Shown: positions 53,869-62,138 of the stretch, in pieces
Layout: each line of letters starts with the position of its first letter
Position numbering within the stretch: the stretch's first letter is position 1
Assembly: GCA_963726785.1 (NCBI GenBank)
Contig: CAVSDJ010000008.1
Span: 372,001-436,000 of the forward strand
From: DATEKX01 sp963726785
Lineage (GTDB): Bacteria; Acidobacteriota; Blastocatellia; UBA7656
Length of the DNA: 64,000 nt
Reading direction: 5' to 3'
The notes under the pieces: model-generated
Seen by the model: the letters and a program-made list of their open reading frames with translations, nothing else
What the model was told of the DNA's origin: nothing
Database searches by the model: none
Made by a program: the position numbers and the translations under genes

Positions 53869-54822
53869 ATGAGTCCCGAAGCAGTAATCGAAATCGACGG
53901 CCTGACGAAAGATTATGAAGTCGGATTCCTTAAGAAGAAAAAATCACGCGCGCTCGATCATCTAACTCTCGAATGTGCATCGCGGCGAGATATTCGGATT
54001 CCTCGGCCCGAACGGCGCAGGCAAGACCACTACGCTGAAACTGTTGATGCGGCTCATCTATCCGACCGAAGGGACTGCGCGCATACTGGGCCATTCGATT
54101 GACGATGTTTCGACGCGCGCGCGCATCGGCTACCTGCCCGAAAATCCCTACTTCTACGACTATCTCTCAGGCCGTGAGTTGCTCGAATACACCGCCGCGC
54201 TCTTCGGCATGGAGAAAGCAATCGCTCGCCAAAAAGCGAGTCGAACTCCTCGCAATGGTCGGACTCGAACCTGCGCGCGCAGACCGCCAGCTCAGAAAAT
54301 ACTCCAAAGGTATGCTTCAAAGAATTGGCATCGCTCAAGCTCTGGTCAACGACCCCGAAGTGGTCTTTCTCGATGAGCCGATGTCGGGCCTCGACCCGAT
54401 TGGCCGCCGCGAAGTTCGCGACCTGCTGCTCGTCTTGCGAAAGCAAAACAAGACCGATCTTTTTTTCATCTCACATACTCTCGGACGTGGAGGCGCTCTG
54501 TGATCGCGCGGCGATTTTGACAAGGGGCAAGCTTATCTGCGCTGCGGCACGGTCGAAGAGTTGACAGGAAATGAAGATTCGTCTCTTGAGATCGTGGCCA
54601 TCGGCATAGACCTGTCCGCGCTCGAACAATTGTCCGCATCCATCGCAAGTTTGCTCGTCTACTACTTCGACTCCGAACGGCGTGCATCTAGTATTCGGCG
54701 ACGAAAGCGAAGTGGACGCGACGCTCGCGATAGTTCGCAAGCTTGGCGGTAAACTCGTTTCGATCAATCCGAAACGCAGGTCGCTCGAAGATATTTTCTC
54801 CAGCACGGAACAAAAGGGATAA
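53869..54822 (+). pseudogene. ABC transporter ATP-binding protein with about five frameshifts
   Basis: Stitching frames gives a complete ABC ATPase of about 315 residues: IEIDGLTKDYEVGF, FGFLGPNGAGKTTTLKLLMRLIYP (Walker A), YLPENPYFYDYLSGRELLEY, the signature KYSKGMLQRIGIAQAL, VVFLDEPMSGLDP (Walker B), SSHILSDVEALCDRAAIL, and the C-terminal FGDESEVDATLAIVRKLGG...SLEDIFSSTEQKG. Frame changes fall near 53973 (extra T), 54225 (A5 for A4), 54463 (T7 for T8), 54545 and 54663. Several are homopolymer length changes, so assembly errors seem likelier than decay. It is an ABC-2-type export ATPase; no permease follows. Confidence 0.7.
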
Positions 54823-54830
54823 ACGATTTT

Positions 54831-55503
54831 ATGCAGTATAAACCGCTTCCGGGAATAATTATTGCGGCTTTGATTTTGGCCGCTTGCAATCGCGCCGCTC
54901 GCAAGCGCCCGCCCGTTCGACTTGAACTCGTTGATTGACGGGCTGCAAAACAAGTATTCTCGAATGCGCGGCCTCGAAGCCGAATTCACACAAATCTACA
55001 GAGGCACGGACGGCCGCACGCTTCGCGAAGCGGGCCGCCTCCTGCTCAAGCGACCCGGCAAGGCGCGATGGGATTACACGCAGCCGGAAAAGAAACTGTT
55101 CGTTTCAGATGGAAAGAACATCTACTTCTATGTTGAAGGAGAAAGCCAGGCGACACATACTTCCGTAAAAGAATCTGCCGACCCTCAGATTCCCTTTCTG
55201 TTCTTGCTAGGGCGAGGCAATCTGCGCCGCGATTTCGCAAGCATCGAAACTGTTAATGACGAACGGCCCGTCGCGGCAGGCAATGTCGTTTTGAAGCTTG
55301 TGCCCAAACGCGCGCCTGAAGAGTTTAAGCAATTGCTGGTCGAAGTTGATCCTTCGTCGTTCGAGGTGAAGCGGATGGTCATATTCGAGCGAGGCGGCGC
55401 GCGCATGGATTTTCTTCTTTCAAACGTGCGCGAAAATTACGTAGCGCCCGACAGCCAGTTCCAGTTCTCTCCCCCACCCGGCGTCACCCTGAAGAAACAA
55501 TGA
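54831..55503 (+). CDS. lolA: Outer-membrane lipoprotein carrier LolA, frame-disrupted
   Basis: The main frame (open from about 54922) encodes the LolA domain: LQNKYSRMRGLEAEFTQIY, RLLLKRPGKARWDYTQPEKKLFVSDGKNIYFY (in part), FLFLLGRGNL and RMVIFERGGARMDFLLSNV. The signal peptide is in another frame from ATG 54831 (GIIIAALILAA) and joins LAIAPLASA-RPFDLNSL after a one-base correction near 54885. LolA ferries lipoproteins across the periplasm, implying an outer membrane. It follows the ABC ATPase by 8 bp. Confidence 0.82.
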
Positions 55504-55612
55504 ACGATGAATGATGAACGATGAATTAAAGAGGGAAAGGAAGGAGGATTTTTCTAGAGATCATCCCACGTCCGTTTCCTCTTTAGTTCATCGTTCATAA
55601 TTCATCATTCAT
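55501..55612. repeat. ATGAACGATGA inverted repeat (copy 2)
   Basis: Repeats of ATGAACGATGA/ATGAATGATGA at 55501-55530 plus TAAAGAGG pair with CCTCTTTA, TTCATCGTTCAT and TTCATCATTCAT at 55578-55612. The stem is about 20 bp with few mismatches. It lies between convergent genes and could end transcription from both sides. Shares its motif with 15614-15659. Confidence 0.7.
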
Positions 55613-55621
55613 AATTTCTTC

Positions 55622-56196
55622 TCAATTCAGCTTGAGCGCATAAGGCTCGATTCTCATGTGCATTATTTCTGATGGGTCGGGACTGCGGTCAATCGAAACA
55701 TCTATTGATACGGATTCGCCGGGGCCGAGCGCGTTCTTTTTTTCAGGTATGATACTTATGACTTTTCTCTTTCAGCGTCTCGCAATTGAACCCAAACAGC
55801 ACCATTCGCATTTGAAGCCCCGACAATGGTTCGATCTCCGGCATTCTTGACGTTGCACAGTATTCGCACATACTTGCTGTTCAGGTTTGGGTATTCGCCT
55901 TTTCTCTTATCAATGTCTGTGATCAGGATGTTCGGCACATAAGCCTGCGCCTCTGTCTGTGGAACGTTTTTCGGCGGGCAGGGCATCTGTTCAAACTCTG
56001 GTTCTGATTCCGGGTAGGCCTGGCTCACGGGACTGACCATATCCATCTCTACTCCCGCAGTCGGCTTCAGTCTGGTCACTGCGACGATCAATACGATTAC
56101 TGCCAATACCGCGATGCCGCTCAAAATCATAATCGAGCGCGAACGATCTTTCTCTACCTTTCCAGTAGGTTGTTCAAACATCCTCTTATGCTCCAA
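55622..56196 (-). CDS. Single-pass membrane protein with FxLYD-like domain, frame-disrupted
   Basis: An N-terminal cytosolic segment and one transmembrane helix (about 23-41, MILSGIAVLAVIVLIVAV), then an extracytoplasmic beta-sandwich (YVRILCNVKNAGDRTIVGASNANGAVWVQLRDAE). The frame stops after AEREKS at 55756, but one additional A in the AAAA run near 55765 continues VISIIPEKKNALGPGESVSIDVSID and ends YALKLN at 55622, completing the FxLYD/DUF2393-like fold. It overlaps the end of tldE by 11 bp. Role unknown. Confidence 0.7.
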
Positions 56197-57535
56197 TCGT
56201 CATGCGCCCGATCAGTAAAGTTGGCGACACGACGCTGCCGCGAAAATCCAGATCATTGCCGATCATCTCTATCGAATTGAGCATGTCTTTCAAATTGCCT
56301 GCCACGGTTACGCCCTGCACGGGAAAGGTCAATTCGCCATTCTCAATCCATATCCCGGAAGCAGACCTGGAATAATCGCCCGTCACTATGTTCACGCCGA
56401 AGCCTATCAATTCAGTAACGTAAAATCCTTTCGCGACCGATTTGATTATCTCTTCCGGTGAATGCGGCCCGGGTTCTATGTACAGATTGCCCGATTCGAC
56501 AGTCGGCGCGCCTACCAGTCCGCGCCCCGCATTGCCTGTTGATTTCATACCGAGCTTGCGCCCAGTGTAAGTATTAAGCAGATAGTTTTCAAGCACCCCG
56601 TCGCGAATAACAATCGTGCGCCGCGTCGGCAAGCCTTCGTCATCGAAAGGCCGTGACCCCAGCTCGCCCTTGATCGTTGCATCATCCACGACAGTCACGC
56701 TCGGGCTGGCTATGCGCTCGCCCAACCGTCCAACCAGGAAACTCGATTTGCGAAAGATTGATTCGCCCGAGACTGCGCGAAAAATATCGCCGACCAGATC
56801 GCGCGCCATGTTCGGTTCCAGAACTACAGGCACATCCTGCGTCGGCACAGGCTTCCCGTTGAGCTTGCGCAAAGTGCGCTTGGCGGCCATCACCCCGATC
56901 TCTTCGGGGCTGTCCATGTTGCGCAGCTTGCGCCGAACATCGTACCAGTAATCGCGCTGCATCCTGACGCCATCCGTTGCTACGGGTACAGCCGCAAGCG
57001 AAAGCGATGTGCCGCTATACTCTCCCGCGAACCCCAGCGAGTTAGCCAAAATTACAGTGCCGCTTGCCGAATCCAAGCCTCCGCCGTCGAAGTTGATTAT
57101 CGAATCCGAGTAGTCTTGCGCCGCGCGCTCTGCCCTCACGGCCATCTCGATCTTCTCTTCCGTCGTAAGCGCTTCGATTGTCTCGTCGTATAAATCAAGG
57201 TCTGGGATTGACCGGGCAAATTCTGCCGGTTCGGGCAAATACTGACTGTCATCAGGAGAGGTTGCGCGCGCGAGTTCTATCGCTTCGTCGAGAAGCGCGA
57301 GCACCGCGCTGCGCGAAAAATCAGACCCCGAAACAGAGGCCTGGCGGCCTTCGATCAAGACCCTCAGCCCAAGCCCCTGATCCGTGGATTGCTTGAGCTT
57401 CTCGACTTCGCCGAGCCTTACGCCTACGGCGAATTCTGTGCGCTTTCTGATTATCACTTCGGCGGCGCTCGCCCCGCGCTTCACTGCCGTCTGCGCCAAC
57501 TCTATCGCCGCTTCTTTAGTTGGGTCAAATTTCAT
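56186..57535 (-). CDS. tldE: TldE/PmbA-family metalloprotease subunit
   Basis: A 449-residue protein. ELAQTAVKRGASAAEVIIRKRTEFAVGVR is the start of the PmbA/TldE domain; later FLVGRLGERIASPSVTVVDD, NYLLNTYTGRKLGMKSTGNAGRG and SGIWIENGELTFPVQGVTVAGNL are typical. It lacks the HExxxH zinc motif carried by TldD. The TldD/TldE complex degrades unfolded peptides and matures some RiPPs. Start ATG 57535 overlaps the tldD stop as ATGA; the open frame further upstream lies inside tldD. Confidence 0.92.
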   Translation of the reverse strand: MKFDPTKEAAIELAQTAVKRGASAAEVIIRKRTEFAVGVRLGEVEKLKQSTDQGLGLRVLIEGRQASVSGSDFSRSAVLALLDEAIELARATSPDDSQYLPEPAEFARSIPDLDLYDETIEALTTEEKIEMAVRAERAAQDYSDSIINFDGGGLDSASGTVILANSLGFAGEYSGTSLSLAAVPVATDGVRMQRDYWYDVRRKLRNMDSPEEIGVMAAKRTLRKLNGKPVPTQDVPVVLEPNMARDLVGDIFRAVSGESIFRKSSFLVGRLGERIASPSVTVVDDATIKGELGSRPFDDEGLPTRRTIVIRDGVLENYLLNTYTGRKLGMKSTGNAGRGLVGAPTVESGNLYIEPGPHSPEEIIKSVAKGFYVTELIGFGVNIVTGDYSRSASGIWIENGELTFPVQGVTVAGNLKDMLNSIEMIGNDLDFRGSVVSPTLLIGRMTIGA

Positions 57536-58968
57536 CTTTGCGTGCCGCCGACAGTCATCTCGCTTATTTTTATCGTCGGTATTCCAACGCCGACAGGCAC
57601 GCTCTGGCCTTCTTTGCCGCACATGCCTACGCCTGAATCCAGCTCAAGGTCGTTGCCCACAGCCGTCACCTGTTTCAAAGCCTCTGGCCCCGTGCCCCTG
57701 AGCGTCGCCCCTTTGACCGGAGACGTCACCTTGCCGTCTTCGATCAGGTAAGCTTCCGATGCCGAGAACGCGAACTCGCCGCTGGTGATGTCAACCTGCC
57801 CGCCGCCGAATTGAACGGCATAAAGCCCGCGCTTCACCGAGCGAATGATGTCGTCGCGGCTCGATTCGCCCGAAAGCATGAAGGTGTTCGTCATGCGCGG
57901 CAGAGGCATGTGCTTATAACTCTGTCGGCGTCCATTGCCAGTGCGTTCAGTCTTCATCAACCCCGAGTTCAGGTAATCGCTCATAAAGCCGCGCAGTATT
58001 CCGTTCTCGATCAAGACCGTGCGGCTCGTGGGCTGGCCTTCGTCATCTATATTGAGCGACCCACGACGGCCTGGGATAGTTCCGTCGTCAACTACTGTGC
58101 ATAGCTCTGAGGCGACGCGCTGCCCGATCAAACCGGTAAAGGCCGACGATTGCTTGCGATTGAAATCCGATTCGAGCCCATGCCCGACCGCTTCGTGAAG
58201 CATGATGCCGGGCCAGCCCGGGCCGAGAACGACTTCCATCTTTCCCGCGGGCGCAGGCACCGCTTCGAGTTGAATGATCGCCTGCCGCGCCGCGTCGTTG
58301 CCAAAATGTTCGGGGGTGAGCGTCTCGTCAAAGAAATCAATGCCGACTCGACCGCCGCCGCCTGATCGCCCTACTTGAAGATTGCCGTCATCGTCCGCTA
58401 TGCAGGAGATAGCGAATCGCGCCAGCGGTTGCGTATCACCGACCAGGCGACCATCCGAAGTTGCAATCATTACATATTTCATTTCATCGTGAATCGTAGA
58501 TTGCACTTCGCGTATGCGGCGATCATAGCCGCGCGCCACATTATCCGCCTTCCTGAGCAACTCGATCTTTCTGGTAAGCTCGACCGACGAAACGGGTGTT
58601 TCCACAGGATAGAGATTCTGCGCATTCGGCGTGGCGTTGACGCCGACCAGTTGAGTAGTGCCGCCGCTGCGCGCAATGTGGCTTGCAGTCTCTGCCGCGC
58701 GGCGGATCGCCCCGTACGCTATCTCGTCCGTGTAAGCATAGCCGGTTTTGTCTCCTATGATTACGCGCACGCCCACGCCCTGCACCACGGATTTCGCAGC
58801 AGATTTAATTATCTGCTCTTCGATGTTTACACCGTTCCCCACTCTATGTTCAAAGTAGAGGTCGGCGTAGTCTCCGCCGCGCGCAAGCGCCGTACCGAGC
58901 AACTCGTCAATCTGGCCTGTGGTCAGGCCGAATCTGTTCAGAAAGAATCTTATCGCATCATTTTCCAT
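57532..58968 (-). CDS. tldD: TldD-family zinc metalloprotease
   Basis: A 478-residue protein. The active-site motif MLHEAVGHGLE (HExxxH) lies near residue 260, followed by CTVVDDGTIPGRRGSLNIDDEG and YMSDYLNS-like and FTMLSGESS-like TldD segments; the end has GPEALKQVTAVGNDLEL and GMCGKEGQSVPVG, with the conserved C-G. It is the catalytic partner of TldE and is translationally coupled to it. ATG 58968 chosen; an in-frame TTG lies 15 nt upstream. Confidence 0.93.
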   Translation of the reverse strand: MENDAIRFFLNRFGLTTGQIDELLGTALARGGDYADLYFEHRVGNGVNIEEQIIKSAAKSVVQGVGVRVIIGDKTGYAYTDEIAYGAIRRAAETASHIARSGGTTQLVGVNATPNAQNLYPVETPVSSVELTRKIELLRKADNVARGYDRRIREVQSTIHDEMKYVMIATSDGRLVGDTQPLARFAISCIADDDGNLQVGRSGGGGRVGIDFFDETLTPEHFGNDAARQAIIQLEAVPAPAGKMEVVLGPGWPGIMLHEAVGHGLESDFNRKQSSAFTGLIGQRVASELCTVVDDGTIPGRRGSLNIDDEGQPTSRTVLIENGILRGFMSDYLNSGLMKTERTGNGRRQSYKHMPLPRMTNTFMLSGESSRDDIIRSVKRGLYAVQFGGGQVDITSGEFAFSASEAYLIEDGKVTSPVKGATLRGTGPEALKQVTAVGNDLELDSGVGMCGKEGQSVPVGVGIPTIKISEMTVGGTQR

Positions 58969-59034
58969 TGTAATTTTTTCCAACCAAAAAAACGTTCAAC
59001 GCGTCGGGTTGTTTAATACTGACATTGAGATTGC

Positions 59035-59757
59035 CTATTGTTTATCCCCAAGATGCAGTGCGGCAACTCCCCCGAATAAATTGTAATATCTGGCGCTTGA
59101 AAAACCAACCTTTCGCATCATACCGAGCAGTGTTTCCTGATCTGGAAATTCCTTAACTGAATCCGGCAAGTACTGATAAGCGAACCGCGAGCCGGATACC
59201 CAGTTGCCTATGCGCGGAAGCAACCGCGTGAAATAAAAGCGAAACAGGTTTCTGAGCACGGGTGCCTGTGGGCGGGAGAACTCAAGCACAGCGCCCCGCC
59301 CGCCGGGCTTGAGCAAGCGATGGATTTCACGAAGCCCGCCTTCGACCGATTCAAGATTCCTCAACCCGAACGCCATAGTCACTACATCAAACGACGCATC
59401 AGCAAAAGGCGACCCGAGCGCATCGCCTTCGATTATCGAAATGTCTCGACCGGACGCGCGAGCCTTCCGAAGACTTATCTCAAGCATAGGGTGGCAGAAA
59501 TCAACCCCGAATGTCTCCGTAGTCTCGCCAAGCATCAATGAAAGATCGCCCGTGCCGCAGCAGAGGTCGAGCGCAATAGCATTGGGGTGATTCAAACGGT
59601 CTGCAATCTTTTTGATTGCGAACCGCCGCCACCGCTTGTCGACGTTGAACGAGAGAGCGTGATTGAGAAAATCGTAACGCGGCGCGATCTGTGCAAACAT
59701 CTTTCGCACGCGAACGGCTTTGCTTTCCTGATTCAGATTGTCTATTCGTGATTCCAT
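59035..59757 (-). CDS. ubiE: Demethylmenaquinone/ubiquinone C-methyltransferase
   Basis: A 240-residue SAM-dependent methyltransferase. UbiE signatures: VRKMFAQIAPRYDFLNHALSF, ALDLCCGTGDLSLML, MAFGLRNLESVEGGLREIHRLLKPGG and YQYLPDSVKEFPDQETLLGMM. It methylates the quinone ring, most likely of menaquinone in this lineage. ATG 59757 gives the expected N-terminus; the frame is open to 59808 inside the preceding gene. Confidence 0.92.
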   Translation of the reverse strand: MESRIDNLNQESKAVRVRKMFAQIAPRYDFLNHALSFNVDKRWRRFAIKKIADRLNHPNAIALDLCCGTGDLSLMLGETTETFGVDFCHPMLEISLRKARASGRDISIIEGDALGSPFADASFDVVTMAFGLRNLESVEGGLREIHRLLKPGGRGAVLEFSRPQAPVLRNLFRFYFTRLLPRIGNWVSGSRFAYQYLPDSVKEFPDQETLLGMMRKVGFSSARYYNLFGGVAALHLGDKQ

Positions 59758-59782
59758 CGAAGATGAGTCGTGCACGGTCCGT

Positions 59783-61174
59783 CTACTTGAGAACCGTAAC
59801 CGTCCCAAGCTTCTTCATCGCCGGTTCGAGTTTTGTAGCAGGCCCGGCAATCACTGTGACCGCCGCTTGCGGCTTCAAGTTATTTTGCGCGGCGCGCTGC
59901 ACATCGCTCGGCGTAACGGCATTAACCCGCTCGGCGAAATTGATCAGATAATCGCGGCCCAGACGATAAGTCTCTATGTCGAGCATGACTTCGGCCACCC
60001 CGTCTACCGTCTTGAGCCGTTCGCCCATCAAGGAAATTAATCGCGTCTTTGCGGCTTCGACTTGCTCAATCGAGGGCTGAGCTGATTGCAGCCGCGTCAT
60101 CTGATCCAGGCTCGCTTGAATCATTGCGGGCAGATCATCAGTCGCAGCTTTGATCTTTATAATCAGCGGGCCGGGCAACAGTCGAGGGTCAATCTCTGTT
60201 TCTATCGTCGTCCCCGCGCCGCCGGACGCAAGCCTGACATTGGCCTGGTTAAGCACTTCGCCCATAATCACCGCGGCGAAATAATCGTCCGCGCGCCTCG
60301 AAGGCCCGATCTGCGTAAGCGTTGCGCGCGCAGTCTGTGCGTCCGGGCGATCAAGGATGAAAAGTCGAGGCGCGCTTTGCACTTCGGGCGGGCGGAAAGA
60401 GGCAGGCACCATCTCGCCTTTTTTCCACGACCCGAGCCTTGACCGAGCGAACTGCGTCACCTGCTCGGCTGAAGCGTCGCCCGTCACCATCAATGCCGCA
60501 TTGTTGGCGATGTAGAAACGTTTGTGAAAAAAAGTCAGGTCATCGCGTTTGATTTGCGTGATGGATTCCGATGTGCCGAGCGCGGGCCTGCCGAACGGAT
60601 GGCTGCCGAATATGACTTCGGTTCCTTTCCTCTTTACGGTTTCTGCATCATCCAACTGCTGCGCCTTTGCCATGGCGATGTGCTGCGCCTTGACCGCATC
60701 GAACTCTTTTTGATCGAACGAAGGATTTACGACAAGGCGATTGAACAGGTCGAAGATTGAATCGAGCGAGTCGGCAGGGCCGCTTATTGCAAATTCAGTC
60801 GTGTCCCATCTGGCGGAAAACGTGAGCGTCAGGCCAAATTGTTCTGCGGTATCGGAAACATTCTTGGCGCTCAACCCGACTCCTCCCTTGAGCGCCATCT
60901 CTGCCGTCAGACTAGCCAGCCCGCCTTTGCCCGCAAGGTCGAACAACGCCCCGCTGTTGATGCGCAACCTGGCAGTGACCGTGCCTGTGCCCGGCTGCTG
61001 CATCGTTATTAATTGCAAACCGTTGAGGAGCGAATCGCGCTTTGCTATGGGTAGCACGAACGGCGAAACCTGCTTGGTGCCGGCGGATTGATTGAAGGCC
61101 GACTCTGATAGAGCGTGAGGGCAAAACAGAAATAATGAAGCGCAAACAAGCGCCAACAACTTCTTAAACAGCAA
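59783..61174 (-). CDS. M16-family peptidase homologue lacking the zinc motif
   Basis: About 463 residues, exported (signal LLFKKLLALVCASLFLFCPHALS). The M16 fold is clear (GLQLITMQQPGTGTVTARLRINSG, HPFGRPALGTSESITQIKRDDL, FYIANNAALMVTGD), but at the place of the HxxEH motif it reads GKGGLASLTAEMALKGG, with no zinc ligands. Such proteins pair with an active M16 subunit as in mitochondrial processing peptidase; no such partner is in the window. I prefer TTG 61174, which has GGAGG 5 nt upstream; ATG 61192 is in frame but has no Shine-Dalgarno sequence. Confidence 0.85.
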   Translation of the reverse strand: MLFKKLLALVCASLFLFCPHALSESAFNQSAGTKQVSPFVLPIAKRDSLLNGLQLITMQQPGTGTVTARLRINSGALFDLAGKGGLASLTAEMALKGGVGLSAKNVSDTAEQFGLTLTFSARWDTTEFAISGPADSLDSIFDLFNRLVVNPSFDQKEFDAVKAQHIAMAKAQQLDDAETVKRKGTEVIFGSHPFGRPALGTSESITQIKRDDLTFFHKRFYIANNAALMVTGDASAEQVTQFARSRLGSWKKGEMVPASFRPPEVQSAPRLFILDRPDAQTARATLTQIGPSRRADDYFAAVIMGEVLNQANVRLASGGAGTTIETEIDPRLLPGPLIIKIKAATDDLPAMIQASLDQMTRLQSAQPSIEQVEAAKTRLISLMGERLKTVDGVAEVMLDIETYRLGRDYLINFAERVNAVTPSDVQRAAQNNLKPQAAVTVIAGPATKLEPAMKKLGTVTVLK

Positions 61175-61253
61175 AGAGACCTCCAAAACCATAGAGAAAT
61201 GGGGGGCAAATCGAGTGTAGCGATTGAGTATAGAGACCGTCAACCTTTCATGT

Positions 61254-61259
61254 TATACT
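61254..61259 (+). promoter_or_regulatory. Candidate extended -10 element
   Basis: TATACT at 61254-61259 preceded by TG one base before (TG-T-TATACT context). No good -35 was found. It would start a leader of about 110 nt for the zinc-ribbon gene. Confidence 0.35.
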
Positions 61260-61265
61260 GCAGCC

Positions 61266-61350
61266 GTTGCCCCCACCCCGGTAGGCCCTAACGGAAACCA
61301 GCTTCCGAACCGAAGCCCGACTGTTGATGTCGGTTTCCTTTGCTGCGACG
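61266..61350 (+). ncRNA. Structured 5' leader with alternative hairpins
   Basis: Two local hairpins, CGGAA/TTCCG (61292-61296 with 61303-61307) and CCGAC/GTCGG (61317-61321 with 61329-61333), compete with a long-range pairing GGAAACC/GGTTTCC (61293-61299 with 61332-61338). Mutually exclusive structures are the layout of an attenuator or riboswitch, but I recognise no known class. Confidence 0.35.
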
Positions 61351-61375
61351 CCAAACTAATGGGAGATTAAGATAG

Positions 61376-62032
61376 ATGTTTTGTCCTAGCTGCTCGACCC
61401 AAGCGAATGAAGGGGCAAAGTTCTGCAAAGCCTGTGGGATTAATCTCAACGTAATCACGCAAGCCCTGAACGGCGGAGTCGTCACGAGCGACCCGGTACG
61501 CGACCGCGAATTCAAGCGCGCGCGAAAACAGATAAGCGATGGCATTCACGGCACGGCTGTCGGCGCTGCGCTGCTGATTGCCGCCGCCCTTCCCTACGTC
61601 CTGATGCGATTGATCGGGATGCAGATGAACACATACGTCTACACGCTTTCTCTGGCGCTTGCGCTCGGCGGCATAATCAAGCTCTTTCGCAGCATAGGCA
61701 GCATCATAGACGCGAAGGTCGGGCCGAAACTGCTCGACCCGGCGCTGCAACCGCGCAGTACGGGCGGGCTGAACGGCACGCAGATCACACAGACATCAAA
61801 CGGCAAACATAGCCAGCGCCTTGTCACAGACTCAGGCCGTGCAGGCGCGGCGCAGCCCGCACACACCCGCCCCGTCTCGCTCGAAGGCGGTGTGAATCTT
61901 TCCTCCGCTCTGCCTAATCCGCCCGACGAAAGCCCCGTCAGACCGGGCACGGGGCGAATCAATCGCGAGCACTCAAGCCCGCTGCGAAGGTTGGAAAAAG
62001 AAGACGAGCTTATGTCGAAGCTGAGGAATTAA
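61376..62032 (+). CDS. Zinc-ribbon membrane protein of unknown function
   Basis: A 218-residue protein. An N-terminal zinc ribbon (MFCPSCSTQ...FCKACG, CxxC-x12-CxxC), a linker, two transmembrane helices (about 58-78 and 84-106), then a disordered Pro/Gly/Ser-rich tail ending in a charged helix (RRLEKEDELMSKLRN). This layout is common among small bacterial zinc-ribbon membrane proteins with no established role. GGGAGA precedes the ATG. The leader upstream is structured. Confidence 0.8.
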   Translation: MFCPSCSTQANEGAKFCKACGINLNVITQALNGGVVTSDPVRDREFKRARKQISDGIHGTAVGAALLIAAALPYVLMRLIGMQMNTYVYTLSLALALGGIIKLFRSIGSIIDAKVGPKLLDPALQPRSTGGLNGTQITQTSNGKHSQRLVTDSGRAGAAQPAHTRPVSLEGGVNLSSALPNPPDESPVRPGTGRINREHSSPLRRLEKEDELMSKLRN

Positions 62033-62138
62033 AGGCCGGACTTTTGCAAATTCACCTCTTGACCGATTTGAGATAAACGCTAGCGGACAAACCGTGTGGC
62101 TCAGATACCATGAATCCATGTGAACCTCGGCCTAAGCT

